64,000 bases of DNA from Sphingomonas sp. NBWT7 (GCF_014217605.1 NZ_CP043639.1:1449501-1513500), one strand, 5' to 3'. Shown: positions 34,717 to 46,262, counted from the first letter of the stretch. Numbers and translations: made by a program. The notes: generated by a model not told the origin, from the sequence alone.

Positions 34717-35499
34717 ATGGCTGAATTCACCCTGCCGGCGAACAGCAAGATCAAGGGCGGACGCAAGATCCCCTCGCCCGAGCCGGGCGGGACGATGCGC
34801 AATTTCAAGATCTACCGCTACGATCCCGACAGCGGCGAGAACCCGCGCTACGACACGTTCGAGGTCAACCTCGACGAATGCGGCCCGATGATCCTCGACG
34901 CGCTGATCAAGATCAAGGGCGAGCAGGATTCGTCGCTTACCTTCCGTCGCTCGTGCCGCGAGGGCATCTGCGGTTCGTGCTCGATGAACATCGACGGCAA
35001 GAACGGCCTCGCCTGCACCACCGCGATCGAGGACATTCGCGGCGAGGTGAAGATCACCCCGCTGCCGGCGATGGACGTGATCAAGGATCTCGTTCCCGAT
35101 TTCACGCACTTCTACGCGCAATATGCCTCGATCCAGCCGTGGCTGAAGACGGTCACCCCGCCGCCCGCCGGCAAGGAGCGGCTGCAATCACCCGAGGACC
35201 GCGCCAAGCTCGACGGGCTGTACGAGTGCATCCTCTGCGCCTGCTGCTCGACCTCGTGCCCGAGCTACTGGTGGAATTCGGACAAGTTCCTGGGCCCGGC
35301 GATCCTGCTCCAGGCGTATCGCTGGCTCGCCGACAGCCGCGACGAGATGACGGGCGAGCGGCTCAACGAGCTCGAGGATCCGTTCCGCCTCTATCGCTGC
35401 CACACGATCATGAACTGCGCCAATGCCTGCCCCAAGGGCCTGTCGCCCGCCAAGGCGATCGCGGAGATTAAGAAGATGGAGGTCGAGCGCGTCGTCTGA
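34717..35499 (+). CDS. sdhB: Succinate dehydrogenase iron-sulfur subunit
   Basis: A 260-residue electron-transfer subunit with all three cluster motifs: the [2Fe-2S] plant-type site [15 protein letters not shown] with a downstream Cys, the [4Fe-4S] site [13 protein letters not shown], and the [3Fe-4S] site [14 protein letters not shown]. It links SdhA to the SdhCD quinone site. The gene lies 5.3 kb from sdhCDA, behind creD. The ATG at 34717 follows GAAGCGGAAGCGGAAC. Confidence 0.95.
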   Translation: MAEFTLPANSKIKGGRKIPSPEPGGTMRNFKIYRYDPDSGENPRYDTFEVNLDECGPMILDALIKIKGEQDSSLTFRRSCREGICGSCSMNIDGKNGLACTTAIEDIRGEVKITPLPAMDVIKDLVPDFTHFYAQYASIQPWLKTVTPPPAGKERLQSPEDRAKLDGLYECILCACCSTSCPSYWWNSDKFLGPAILLQAYRWLADSRDEMTGERLNELEDPFRLYRCHTIMNCANACPKGLSPAKAIAEIKKMEVERVV

Positions 35500-35520
35500 C
35501 GAGCTGACCCTTCCTACGAA

Positions 35521-35573
35521 CCCCGGCGAAGGCCGGGGTCCAGTATCGGGCCGGCCGTAACTGGGCCCCGGCC
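35521..35573. repeat. REP-like double palindrome between sdhB and the thioesterase gene
   Basis: CCCCGGC-GAAG-GCCGGGG (35521-35538) forms one hairpin. GGCCGGGGTCCAGT (35531-35544) also pairs at 13 of 14 positions with ACTGGGCCCCGGCC (35560-35573). The two folds are mutually exclusive. GCCGGGG-type palindromes of this sort are common intergenic repeats in sphingomonads. Confidence 0.75.
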
Positions 35574-35591
35574 TTGCCCGAGGTACAAGAC

Positions 35592-36038
35592 ATGGAAAAG
35601 CCAGAATTCCACTATGAGGACCATCCCGATCATCCGGGCTGGAAGCGCTGGGGCCTCAAGAATTCGGACCGTTACAACACCTTCCTTGGCGACATGATGG
35701 TCCGCGTCGAGGATGCCACCTGCCGCGTGCGAATGAACCCCGAACGGCGCCACTCGAACCTGGGCAACAACGTGCACGGCGGCGCGATGCTCGGCTTCAT
35801 CGACGTCGCGCTGTTCGCCGCGGCGCGCAGCTTCGGCCTGATCGAGGCGGGCACCGCGGTGACGCTCGATCTCAACACCCATTTCGTCGGCGCGGGGCGG
35901 ATCGGTGAGCCGCTCGAGGCGCAGGTCGAACTGCTGCGTGAGACGGGTCGCCTCCTCTTCATGCGCGGGCTGGTCGTGCAGGACGCAGGCCCGGTCGCCG
36001 AATTCTCCGGCACGATCCGCAAGCCGACCAAGCGCTGA
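35592..36038 (+). CDS. PaaI/hotdog-fold thioesterase family protein
   Basis: A 148-residue single hotdog domain with the family helix NLGNNVHGGAMLGFIDVAL, whose VHGG and following Asp mark PaaI-type acyl-CoA thioesterases, and AVTLDLNTHFVGAG in the substrate strand. The substrate is an acyl-CoA of unknown type. The ATG at 35592 is preferred over an in-frame start at 35574 that lies at the edge of the REP-like palindrome. Confidence 0.88.
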   Translation: MEKPEFHYEDHPDHPGWKRWGLKNSDRYNTFLGDMMVRVEDATCRVRMNPERRHSNLGNNVHGGAMLGFIDVALFAAARSFGLIEAGTAVTLDLNTHFVGAGRIGEPLEAQVELLRETGRLLFMRGLVVQDAGPVAEFSGTIRKPTKR

Positions 36039-36185
36039 CCGCCGCCGACGCGCTTGGTGTCACCTGCCGATAGTGATTACCTCAATTGCCCGCGCTTTTG
36101 CCGATAGGCGCTGTGTATCAGGAGGGCCCGCGGCAAGCAGGTCTCTCATGGGAAATGCGCGCGCAAGGATGACGAAGGAGTAAGC

Positions 36186-37280
36186 GTGGCCGCAGTCAAG
36201 AACGCCTATGACGCGCTGATCATCGCCGGCGAGCTGCGCCCCGATCCCGAACAGGCCGCCGCCGCCGTGCGGCTCGACGCGCTGGCTAGCGAGCTCGAAC
36301 ACCCGCGAACCACAGGCTTCTTCCGCAAAAAGGCCGTGCCGCCGCGCGGCATCTACATGTGGGGCGATGTCGGACGCGGCAAGTCGATGTTGATGGACCT
36401 GTTCTTCGCCAACGTTTCGATCGAGCGGAAGCGGCGCGTCCACTTCGGCGAGTTCATGCTTGAGGTGCACGGCCGCATCGCGGTCGAGCGCCGCAAGGAA
36501 TTGGGCGATCCGATCGGCCCCGTCGCCGCCGCGCTCGCCGAGGAAGCGCGGCTGCTTGCATTCGACGAGATGATGGTCACCAACTCGCCCGACGCGATGA
36601 TCCTCTCGCGGCTGTTCACCGCACTGATCGAGAGTGGCGTCACCGTGGTGACGACGAGCAACCGCCCGCCCGCGGATCTCTACAAGAACGGGCTCAACCG
36701 CGAGCATTTCCTCCCCTTCATCACGCTGATCGGCGAGCGGCTCGACGTGCTCGCGCTCAACGGTCCGGTCGATTACCGCCGCGACCGGCTGGGCCAGCAG
36801 GATACCTGGCTCGTGCCCAACGGGCCGGTGGCGACCGCGCAGCTCTCCGCCGCCTTCTTCCGCCTTACCGATTACCCGCCCGGGGACCGCGAGCACGTGC
36901 CGGCGGAAGAGATGACCGTCCAGGGCCGCATGCTGCGCGTGCCCAAGGCGTTGAAGGGCGTCGCCGTGTTCAGCTTCAAGAAGCTGTGCGGCGAGGCGCG
37001 CGGCAGCGCGGACTATCTAGCGATCGCCCGCCGCTTCCACACCGTGATCCTCGTCGGCGTGCCCGTGCTCGGGCCCGAGAACCGCAACGAGGCCGCGCGC
37101 TTCGTCAGCCTGATCGACGCGCTGTACGAGCACAAGGTGAAGCTGCTCGCCGCCGCCGATGCCGAGCCCGACGCGCTCTACCCGCTCGGCGACGGCAGGT
37201 TTGAGTTCCAGCGCACCGTCAGCCGTCTCGAAGAGATGCGCTCGGAGGAATATCTCGCGCAAGGACACGGCGTCGCCTGA
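36186..37280 (+). CDS. zapE: Cell division protein ZapE (AFG1-like ATPase)
   Basis: A 364-residue P-loop ATPase with Walker A in GDVGRGKSMLMD and Walker B in LLAFDEMMVTN, and the ZapE/AFG1 pattern FFANVSIERKRRVHFGEFM. In E. coli ZapE binds FtsZ and affects ring stability; mitochondrial AFG1 aids respiratory-complex quality control. The GTG start at 36186 follows GAAGGAG. In alphaproteobacteria it often neighbours sdh and mdh genes, as here. Confidence 0.92.
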   Translation: MAAVKNAYDALIIAGELRPDPEQAAAAVRLDALASELEHPRTTGFFRKKAVPPRGIYMWGDVGRGKSMLMDLFFANVSIERKRRVHFGEFMLEVHGRIAVERRKELGDPIGPVAAALAEEARLLAFDEMMVTNSPDAMILSRLFTALIESGVTVVTTSNRPPADLYKNGLNREHFLPFITLIGERLDVLALNGPVDYRRDRLGQQDTWLVPNGPVATAQLSAAFFRLTDYPPGDREHVPAEEMTVQGRMLRVPKALKGVAVFSFKKLCGEARGSADYLAIARRFHTVILVGVPVLGPENRNEAARFVSLIDALYEHKVKLLAAADAEPDALYPLGDGRFEFQRTVSRLEEMRSEEYLAQGHGVA

Positions 37281-38372
<1,092 letters not shown>

Positions 38373-38379
38373 TCTTTCG

Positions 38380-38402
38380 GGCCCCGGCACGCCGCCGGGG
38401 CC
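38380..38402 (+). repeat. Stable hairpin between mdh and sucD
   Basis: GGCCCCGGC (38380-38388) pairs perfectly with GCCGGGGCC (38394-38402) around a 5-nt loop, 8 nt past the mdh stop. No T-tract follows. It resembles the GCCGGGG arm of the palindrome at 35521, so it may be a related repeat or an mRNA-stabilising stem that sets mdh above suc expression. Confidence 0.6.
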
Positions 38403-38428
38403 ACCGTCCCACACCCCAGGGAGACGAC

Positions 38429-39313
38429 ATGAGCATTCTCGTCGACAAGAACACCAAGGTCATCACGCAGGGCATGACCGGCAACACCGGCAGCTTCCAT
38501 ACGCAGGCGGCGCTCGATTACGGCACGCAGATGGTCGCTGGCGTCACGCCGGGCAAGGGCGGCGGCACGCACCTCGGGCTGCCGCTGTTCGATACGGTGG
38601 CGGAGGCGGTCACCAAGACCGGCGCCGACGCATCGGTCGTCTACGTCCCCCCGCCCTTCGCCGCGGATTCGATCCTCGAGGCGATCGACGCCGAGGTACC
38701 GCTGATCGTCTGCATCACCGAAGGTATCCCGGTGCTCGACATGGTGCGCGTCAAGCGCGCGCTGTCGGGCTCGAAGTCGCGGTTGATCGGCCCGAACTGC
38801 CCCGGCGTGCTGACGCCGGGCGAGTGCAAGATCGGCATCATGCCGGGCAACATCTTCAAGAAGGGCTCGGTCGGCGTCGTCTCGCGCTCGGGCACGCTGA
38901 CCTATGAGGCGGTGTTCCAGACCTCGAACGCGGGCCTCGGCCAGACCACCGCGGTCGGCATCGGCGGCGATCCCGTCAACGGCACCAACTTCATCGACGT
39001 GCTCGAGCTGTTCCTCGCCGACGACGCGACCGAATCGATCATCATGATTGGCGAGATCGGCGGCAGCGCCGAGGAAGAAGCAGCGCAGTTCCTGCGCGAC
39101 GAGGCGAAGCGCGGGCGCAAGAAGCCGATGGCGGGCTTCATCGCCGGCCGCACGGCGCCTCCCGGCCGCCGTATGGGCCACGCCGGCGCGATAGTCTCGG
39201 GCGGCCAGGGCGGCGCCGAGGACAAGATCGCGGCGATGGAAGCCGCCGGCATCAAGGTCGCCGCGAGCCCGAGCGAACTCGGCTCGACGCTGCTGGAAGT
39301 GCTGAAGGGCTGA
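38429..39313 (+). CDS. sucD: Succinyl-CoA synthetase (ADP-forming) alpha subunit
   Basis: A 294-residue subunit with the CoA-binding Rossmann domain ([22 protein letters not shown]) and the phospho-histidine in [11 protein letters not shown]. It interconverts succinyl-CoA and succinate with ADP/ATP in complex with SucC. The start follows CAGGGAGACGAC. The beta-subunit gene sucC, usually just upstream, is not in this window. Confidence 0.95.
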   Translation: MSILVDKNTKVITQGMTGNTGSFHTQAALDYGTQMVAGVTPGKGGGTHLGLPLFDTVAEAVTKTGADASVVYVPPPFAADSILEAIDAEVPLIVCITEGIPVLDMVRVKRALSGSKSRLIGPNCPGVLTPGECKIGIMPGNIFKKGSVGVVSRSGTLTYEAVFQTSNAGLGQTTAVGIGGDPVNGTNFIDVLELFLADDATESIIMIGEIGGSAEEEAAQFLRDEAKRGRKKPMAGFIAGRTAPPGRRMGHAGAIVSGGQGGAEDKIAAMEAAGIKVAASPSELGSTLLEVLKG

Positions 39314-39321
39314 ACTGATAT

Positions 39322-39452
39322 CCCTCTCCCGGCGGGAGAGGGAGGGAGCGCCGCAGGCGCGGAAGGGTGAAGGCGATCCGCGCCGCCACCCTTCGCCCAC
39401 ATCGACCCACTGTCCTGCGGACGGCGGGTCTCCCTTTCCCGGTCGGAAAGGG
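39322..39452. repeat. Intergenic repeat element with three inverted repeats before sucA
   Basis: CCCTCTCCC-GGC-GGGAGAGGG (39322-39342), GAAGGGTG (39362-39369) with CACCCTTC (39387-39394), and CCCTTTCC-N5-GGAAAGGG (39432-39452) fill the 152-nt sucD-sucA gap. Such CCCTCTCCC...GAAGGGTG elements recur between genes in many proteobacteria. Its right end reaches the sucA ribosome-binding region. Confidence 0.75.
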
Positions 39453-39465
39453 ACTGGAGTTTGTC

Positions 39466-42435
39466 ATGGGCTACGAAGGCCAGGATTTCTCGGACATCGC
39501 CGGCGGCGTCTCGCCCGCATTCATCGACACGCTCTACGCGCGGTACAAGACTTCGCCCGACAACGTCGAGCCCGGCTGGCGCGGTTTCTTCGAAGGGCTG
39601 GAAAGCGCCACCAGCGGTCCCAGCTGGAGCAACGATCGCTGGCCGCTCACCACGACCGACGATCTCACCGCTGCGCTCGATCCGACGCAGATGGAGCCCG
39701 CGCCCAAGCCCGCCAAGGGCAAGCCTGCCCCCGCCGCCGCGCCCGCCCCTGCCCTGTCGCAAGACGAGCTCGTGCGCGCCGCCGGCGACGCGATCCGCGC
39801 GCAGCTGCTCGTGCGCACCTATCGCGTGCGCGGCCACCTTGCCGCCAATCTCGATCCGCTCGGCCTCAACGCCACGCGCGAGCTGCCCGCCGATCTCAAG
39901 ACCGAATATCACGGCTTCACCGATGCCGACATCGATCGCCCGGTCTACATGGGCGGCACGATGGGACTGCAGTGGGCGACGATCCGCGAGCTCGTCGACA
40001 TCCTGCGTGCCAATTACTGCGGCAACGTCGGCCTCGAATACATGCATATCGCCGATGTCGAGGAGCGCCGCTTCCTCCAGGAGCGGATGGAGGGCAAGGA
40101 CAAGGCGATCGACTTCACGGCTCAGGGCAAGAAGGCGATCCTCAACAAGGTGATCGAGGCCGAGCAGTGGGAGAAGTTCCTCGGCCGCAAATATGTCGGC
40201 ACGAAGCGCTTCGGCCTCGACGGCGGCGAATCGATGATCCCGGCGCTCGAGAGCGTGATCAAGTACGGCGGCGCGGCGGGCGTCAACGAGATCGTGTTCG
40301 GCATGGCGCACCGCGGCCGGCTCAACGTGCTCGCCAACGTCATGGGCAAGCCGCTGCGCGTGATCTTCCACGAATTCGCCGGCGGCTCGGCCAACCCCGA
40401 CGATATCGGCGGTTCGGGTGACGTGAAATACCACCTCGGCACCTCCACCGATCGCGAGTTCGACGGGATCAAGGTGCACATGTCGCTCGTCGCCAATCCC
40501 TCGCATCTCGAGGCGGCGGATCCGGTGGTGCTCGGCAAGGTGCGCGCGATCCAGACGATCGCGGGCGACCTCGACAATCATTGCAAGTCGCTTCCCGTGC
40601 TGATCCACGGCGACGCCGCCTTCGCTGGCCAGGGCATCGTGTGGGAATGCTTCGGCTTCTCTGGCATCCGCGGCTACAATACCGGCGGCTGCGTCCACTT
40701 CGTCATCAACAACCAGATCGGCTTCACGACGAGCCCGCAGTTCGCGCGCTCCTCGCCCTATCCGTCGGATGTCGCGAAGGGCGTCCAGGCGCCCGTCTTC
40801 CACGTCAATGGTGACGATCCCGAGGCGGTCACCTTCGCCACCAAGATGGCGATCGAGTTCCGCCAGAAGTTCCACCGCGACGTCGTGATCGACATGTGGT
40901 GCTATCGCCGCTTCGGCCATAACGAGGGCGACGAGCCAAGCTTCACCCAGCCGCTGATGTACAAGGCGATCCGCAGCCACCCGCCGGTGAGCGAGATCTA
41001 CGGGCGCCGTCTCGTCGAGCAGAAGGTGGTCGACCAGGCTTGGCTCGACGACAACGTCAAACAGTTCACCACGCTGCTCGAAGGCGAGTTCGAGGCAGGA
41101 GCGAGCTACAAGCCGAACAAGGCGGACTGGTTCGCCGGTCGCTGGTCGGGCCTGTCAGTGCCTGCCGACGCCGAAAGCGCGCGCCGCAGCGTCGATACCG
41201 GGATCGAGCCCAAGCTGTTCGACGCGATCGGCCGTACGCTGACGACGGTCCCGGGCGACCTCGCCGTCCACAAGACGCTGGCGCGCGTGATCGACGCCAA
41301 GCGCCAGATGTTCACCACGGGCGACAATTTCGACTGGGCGACGGGCGAGGCCTTGGCATTCGGCTCGCTGCTTTCCGAAGGTTTCGGCGTCCGCCTGTCG
41401 GGCCAGGATTCGGGGCGCGGCACCTTTTCGCAGCGCCACGCCGTGTGGGTCGATCAGAATACCGAACGCAAGTACGTGCCCTTGTGGAACGTCGAGCACG
41501 GCCATTTCGAGGTGCTCGACAGCCCGCTCTCCGAATACGGCGTGCTCGGCTTCGAATATGGCTATGCGCTTGCCGATCCCAAGACGCTGGTGCTGTGGGA
41601 GGCGCAGTTCGGCGACTTCGTCAACGGCGCGCAGATCATGATCGATCAGTTCATCGCCAGCGGCGAGGCGAAGTGGCTGCGTGCCAACGGCCTCGTGATG
41701 CTGCTGCCGCACGGCTACGAGGGTCAGGGCCCCGAGCACAGCTCGGCGCGCCCCGAGCGTTTCCTGCAACTGTGCGCGCAGGACAATATGCAGGTCGCCA
41801 ACTGCACCACGCCGGCGAACTACTTCCATCTGCTGCGCCGGCAGATGCACCGCAGCTTCCGCAAGCCGTTGGTCGTCTTCACGCCCAAGTCGCTGCTGCG
41901 CCACAAGCTCGCGGTGTCGAAGGCGGCGGACTTCACCGGCGATTCGCACTTCCGCCGTATCCTGTCCGACACGAACGGCGCGGCGGATGCAGATACGAAG
42001 CGGCTCGTCCTGTGCACCGGCAAGGTCGCCTACGATCTGATCGAGGCGCGCGACGCGGCGGGGGACGAGGGAACGCAGATCGTCCGCATCGAGCAGCTCT
42101 ACCCCTTCCCGACCGATGCACTCGCCAAGCGGATCGCGCGCATGCCGAACCTCGAGGATGTCGTGTGGGCGCAGGAGGAACCGCGCAACAACGGCTATTG
42201 GTTCTTCGTCGAGCCGTTCGTCGAGGAGGCGCTCGGCCAAGCGGGCTGCGCCGTGAAGCGCGCGCGTTACGCAGGGCGCGCCGTCGCCGCCTCGCCCGCG
42301 ACGGGGCTGATGAAGCGCCACCAGGCCGAACAGGGCGCGCTGATCGCCGACGCACTCGGCCACAATGTGCGCGAGGAAATCCGCCGCACGCGCTCGGCGG
42401 ATACGACGAAGAAGGCGGCGCCGCCCGCGAGCTGA
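39466..42435 (+). CDS. sucA: 2-oxoglutarate dehydrogenase E1 component
   Basis: A 989-residue thiamine diphosphate-dependent decarboxylase. The N-terminal E2-binding segment is FIDTLYARYKTSPDNVEPGWRGFF. A proline/alanine linker (about 85-105) precedes the catalytic region with HRGRLNVLANV, the ThDP motif beginning at GDAAFAGQG and ending near NNQIGF, and HGYEGQGPEHSSARPERFL. It decarboxylates 2-oxoglutarate and loads succinyl groups on OdhB. The ATG at 39466 begins the conserved N-terminus. The frame is open upstream only because it runs through the repeat. Confidence 0.96.
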   Translation: MGYEGQDFSDIAGGVSPAFIDTLYARYKTSPDNVEPGWRGFFEGLESATSGPSWSNDRWPLTTTDDLTAALDPTQMEPAPKPAKGKPAPAAAPAPALSQDELVRAAGDAIRAQLLVRTYRVRGHLAANLDPLGLNATRELPADLKTEYHGFTDADIDRPVYMGGTMGLQWATIRELVDILRANYCGNVGLEYMHIADVEERRFLQERMEGKDKAIDFTAQGKKAILNKVIEAEQWEKFLGRKYVGTKRFGLDGGESMIPALESVIKYGGAAGVNEIVFGMAHRGRLNVLANVMGKPLRVIFHEFAGGSANPDDIGGSGDVKYHLGTSTDREFDGIKVHMSLVANPSHLEAADPVVLGKVRAIQTIAGDLDNHCKSLPVLIHGDAAFAGQGIVWECFGFSGIRGYNTGGCVHFVINNQIGFTTSPQFARSSPYPSDVAKGVQAPVFHVNGDDPEAVTFATKMAIEFRQKFHRDVVIDMWCYRRFGHNEGDEPSFTQPLMYKAIRSHPPVSEIYGRRLVEQKVVDQAWLDDNVKQFTTLLEGEFEAGASYKPNKADWFAGRWSGLSVPADAESARRSVDTGIEPKLFDAIGRTLTTVPGDLAVHKTLARVIDAKRQMFTTGDNFDWATGEALAFGSLLSEGFGVRLSGQDSGRGTFSQRHAVWVDQNTERKYVPLWNVEHGHFEVLDSPLSEYGVLGFEYGYALADPKTLVLWEAQFGDFVNGAQIMIDQFIASGEAKWLRANGLVMLLPHGYEGQGPEHSSARPERFLQLCAQDNMQVANCTTPANYFHLLRRQMHRSFRKPLVVFTPKSLLRHKLAVSKAADFTGDSHFRRILSDTNGAADADTKRLVLCTGKVAYDLIEARDAAGDEGTQIVRIEQLYPFPTDALAKRIARMPNLEDVVWAQEEPRNNGYWFFVEPFVEEALGQAGCAVKRARYAGRAVAASPATGLMKRHQAEQGALIADALGHNVREEIRRTRSADTTKKAAPPAS

Positions 42436-42532
42436 TGTGCACCCCGTTCGCCCCGCGCGGCATGCGGGGCGTTCCACCGAACGAGGGCCCGGCACATCGC
42501 AGCGCCAGGCCCGAACGGACGAGAGAGAATAG

Positions 42533-43801
<1,269 letters not shown>

Positions 43802-43809
43802 TGCGATGA

Positions 43810-43839
43810 GCGCCCCCCCCCCCGGACCGGGAGGGGCGC
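43810..43839. terminator. Convergent terminator containing an 11-C homopolymer
   Basis: GCGCCCC (43810-43816) pairs with GGGGCGC (43833-43839), with an inner CCCGG/CCGGG stem, between convergent odhB and the DJ-1 gene. The left arm contains eleven consecutive C residues (43813-43823). No T-tract. Confidence 0.6.
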
Positions 43840-43847
43840 AGCCGGGT

Positions 43848-44528
43848 TCAGAACCCGCGTTTCGCCGCAGCGTCGCGGAACGCCTGCTCGCGTCCAGGCG
43901 CGAGTTTCGCCATTCGCGCCTCGAACGCACCGACCAGCGCCTCACCGGCGCGCTCGGGCGATCCCGCGTCGAACGGCGGCGCCGGATCGTACTCCAGGCT
44001 CAGCTGCACCATCCGCGCATGTTCCTCGCCGCGGATCAGCGCCGTTAGCGTCAGCGCGAAGTCGATCCCCGCGGTCACGCCGCCGCCCGTCACGCGGTTG
44101 CGATCGACCACGACGCGTGCGGCCACCGGCGTTGCGCCAAACAGCGTCAGCATGTCGCGCCACGCCCAGTGGCTCGTCGCGCGATAGCCCTTCAGCAGCC
44201 CCGCGCCGCCCAGGATCAGCGATCCGGTGCACACGCTCGTCACCCACGTCGCCTGCCCGCCGATCGCGCGCACCCACGCCATCGCTTCATCGTCGGCGAT
44301 CACGTCGTTCACGCCGATCCCGCCCGGCACGCACAGAATGTCGGCGGCCGGCACCTCGTCGAACGTCGCGGTCGGCAGGATCGAGAAGCCCGCATCGGTC
44401 GGCACCGGATCGCGCGTCTTCCACACCAAATCAACGCGCGCGTCGCCGCCTAGCCGCGCAAGCACTTGCGCCGGGCCGGTCAGATCGAGCTGGGTAACGC
44501 TGGGGAATAACAGAAACGCGACACGCAT
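43848..44528 (-). CDS. DJ-1/PfpI family protein (isonitrile hydratase-like)
   Basis: A 226-residue glutamine amidotransferase-like fold. The nucleophile elbow is VTSVCTGSLIL with the Cys, preceded by ILCVPGG. Sequence pattern (QLDLTGPAQVLA near the start, GGGVTAGIDFAL) is that of the isonitrile hydratase InhA group rather than DJ-1 chaperones. Actual substrate unknown. It is the last minus-strand gene before the suc cluster and convergent with it. Confidence 0.85.
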   Translation of the reverse strand: MRVAFLLFPSVTQLDLTGPAQVLARLGGDARVDLVWKTRDPVPTDAGFSILPTATFDEVPAADILCVPGGIGVNDVIADDEAMAWVRAIGGQATWVTSVCTGSLILGGAGLLKGYRATSHWAWRDMLTLFGATPVAARVVVDRNRVTGGGVTAGIDFALTLTALIRGEEHARMVQLSLEYDPAPPFDAGSPERAGEALVGAFEARMAKLAPGREQAFRDAAAKRGF

Positions 44529-44626
44529 ATGGCCTCTCCTTCAGCAGGTGATGCCCAGGCGCGCGGCGTCGATCAGTCACGCTCCCCCGCGGTGCTCCGC
44601 GAATGCGCCAGTCACGCGACGTATCG

Positions 44627-44656
44627 ATAGTAATAGGCCCAGCGTGCTTTTGTCAC
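44627..44656 (-). promoter_or_regulatory. Candidate promoter for the DJ-1/PfpI gene
   Basis: On the minus strand GTGACA (44656-44651) and TACTAT (44632-44627) are 18 nt apart, about 100 nt upstream of the gene. The AT-rich -10 is conspicuous in this G+C-rich sequence. Position is plausible but unsupported by other data. Confidence 0.35.
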
Positions 44657-44686
44657 GCGGTCGAAGCGGCTGGCGCCGCCGGGCGT

Positions 44687-45232
44687 TCAATAGCCGCTGA
44701 GATCGGCGGTCGCTGCGCGGTCGTCGGCCTTGCGTACCTTGGTCTGCCGCCGGACGAACTGCGTGTTGCACCCTGTCGCGCCGTTCGCGCCGACCGTCGA
44801 GCAGGAGCCGACGCCGACCGCGCCGACATCGCGCTCTGCCTCGACGCGTGCCGCCCAGGTCTCGTTCTGCGGCGTCACCTCGAACGTGCGCACTTCCTTG
44901 GGGATACGGAACTGCTCCTGCGCGCTGCGCCGCTGGCAGACGACGATCTCCTCACCGTTGGTGTTGGTCGGGCAGCGCTCGTTGCCGTAGAGCACGAGGA
45001 CGCCGTTCACGGGCGCGCCCCGCCCCGTTTCGGTCGACACCGTCTGCCGGCTCGCACGCGGCGCGCCGGGCAGCGCGACCTTTGAGGGCGGCGGCAGGAT
45101 CACAACGTCGAGCGGCCGCCCGGCCTGCGGGCTCGACGAAGTCGCCGGTGCACCGTCTTTTGCCCCGCCGGTCTGCGCGACAGCCGGCACCGCGATCAGC
45201 GCCGCCAGCAGGAACGATCCGGTCACTCGCAT
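44687..45232 (-). CDS. Secreted protein of unknown function
   Basis: A 181-residue protein with a signal peptide (RVTGSFLLAALIAVPAVAQ, cleavage near AVAQ-T), a low-complexity proline/alanine stretch and four cysteines in the mature part (RCPTN, VVCQRR, GSCSTV, TGCNT). I do not recognise a family. The ATG at 45232 follows GGAGAGAGAG. It lies 17 nt downstream of the coq7-type gene and probably ends that operon. Confidence 0.75.
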   Translation of the reverse strand: MRVTGSFLLAALIAVPAVAQTGGAKDGAPATSSSPQAGRPLDVVILPPPSKVALPGAPRASRQTVSTETGRGAPVNGVLVLYGNERCPTNTNGEEIVVCQRRSAQEQFRIPKEVRTFEVTPQNETWAARVEAERDVGAVGVGSCSTVGANGATGCNTQFVRRQTKVRKADDRAATADLSGY

Positions 45233-45249
45233 CTCGAACTCTCTCTCCG

Positions 45250-45783
45250 TCAGATCCGTTTGGCGGTCGCAATCGCGACGCGGCAGCCGAGCCGGATCAC
45301 CGCCGACAATACGGGATAGCCGAAGGCGTCCTCCGCCCCGCTCGCCAGCGCCGTATCGCGATGCTCCAGTTCCTCCGCCTGGAACTCGGCGATCGCCTCG
45401 CTCAACTCGGGATCGTCGCCACTCAGTTCGACGAGCTGATCCGCATAATGCTTGTCGATCTCCGTCTCGACCGCGGCGGTGCACGCCATCGCCGCGTCGG
45501 GGCCAATAGCGGCGGTCGCGGCGCCCAGCGCGAAGCCGGCAACGTCCCAGAAGGGTTGCAGCACCGTCGGGCGGACGCCGCGTTCGGCGATCATCCGATC
45601 GAAGAACGCGCGGTGGCGTTCCTCCTGCAGCGCCATGCCGGCGATCTTGCGCGCGGCCGGCGTGCGATGGCCCATCACCGCCAGTTGTCCGGCATAGATG
45701 CGCGTCGCCCCGAATTCGCCCGCCTGATCGACACGGATCATCGAAATGGTATCGCGGCGGCGATCACCCGGCTTCCAGCTCAT
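45250..45783 (-). CDS. Demethoxyubiquinone hydroxylase family protein (COQ7/Coq7p-type)
   Basis: A 177-residue ferritin-like di-iron monooxygenase. Metal-ligand motifs in order: Glu in RVDQAGEFGA, ExxH in EERHRAFF, Glu in VETEIDKHY, and ExxH in EELEHRDTA. It carries out the C6 (demethoxyubiquinone) hydroxylation of ubiquinone synthesis and is the alphaproteobacterial substitute for UbiF. The ATG at 45783 overlaps the dsbB stop by 4 nt. Confidence 0.93.
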   Translation of the reverse strand: MSWKPGDRRRDTISMIRVDQAGEFGATRIYAGQLAVMGHRTPAARKIAGMALQEERHRAFFDRMIAERGVRPTVLQPFWDVAGFALGAATAAIGPDAAMACTAAVETEIDKHYADQLVELSGDDPELSEAIAEFQAEELEHRDTALASGAEDAFGYPVLSAVIRLGCRVAIATAKRI

Positions 45784-46262
45784 CTCGCTCTCCCGATCAG
45801 CCATGCGATCAGCCCGGCCCCGCCGAGCGACAGGATCGCGTTATACCCGGCCAGCGAAACGCCCAGCAGCGTCCATTGTGCCGCATCGCACCGCACGATC
45901 GGCGCGGCGAGGATCCGGCGCAACATTTCGTCGGTCGAGATCCCAGCCCCGCTGACGGTTGTCGAGCAGGCGGTGATCCCCTGCCACCAATGATATTCGA
46001 CCCCGGCGTGGAAGATTCCAATCAGCCCCGAGACCGCGATCAGCGCCGCAGCGCCAGCGATCATGGTGAGCTTGCTCGAACGCCCCGGTACGACGAACGC
46101 CAGCGCCGCGGCGACGACAGCGGCGTAATGCGGCCAGCGTTGCCAGTGGCACATCTCGCACGGCACCAGCCCGCCGATCAGCTGCGAACCCCAGGCACCG
46201 GCGAGGAGCAGCAGCGGCAGCAGCAGCGCGATGAGCCGCGCGCGGGATTGCGTTGCCGTCAC
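45780..46262 (-). CDS. Disulfide bond formation protein DsbB family
   Basis: A 160-residue four-helix membrane protein. The first periplasmic CxxC is VPCEMCHWQRWPHY and the second pair is the Cys of ITACSTTVSG and of PIVRCDAAQW. It would reoxidise DsbA using ubiquinone, which fits its coupling to a ubiquinone biosynthesis gene. GTG start at 46262 overlaps the ctpA stop (GTGA), and its stop overlaps the coq7-type ATG. Confidence 0.9.
   Translation of the reverse strand: MTATQSRARLIALLLPLLLLAGAWGSQLIGGLVPCEMCHWQRWPHYAAVVAAALAFVVPGRSSKLTMIAGAAALIAVSGLIGIFHAGVEYHWWQGITACSTTVSGAGISTDEMLRRILAAPIVRCDAAQWTLLGVSLAGYNAILSLGGAGLIAWLIGRAR

Noticed and set aside
39322..39452. CRISPR-like or tandem repeat array
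   Set aside because: The repeats are inverted pairs of different sequence, not regularly spaced direct repeats.
38902..40980. A 692-codon minus-strand frame opposite sucD and sucA
   Set aside because: Antisense to conserved TCA genes; no recognisable motif.
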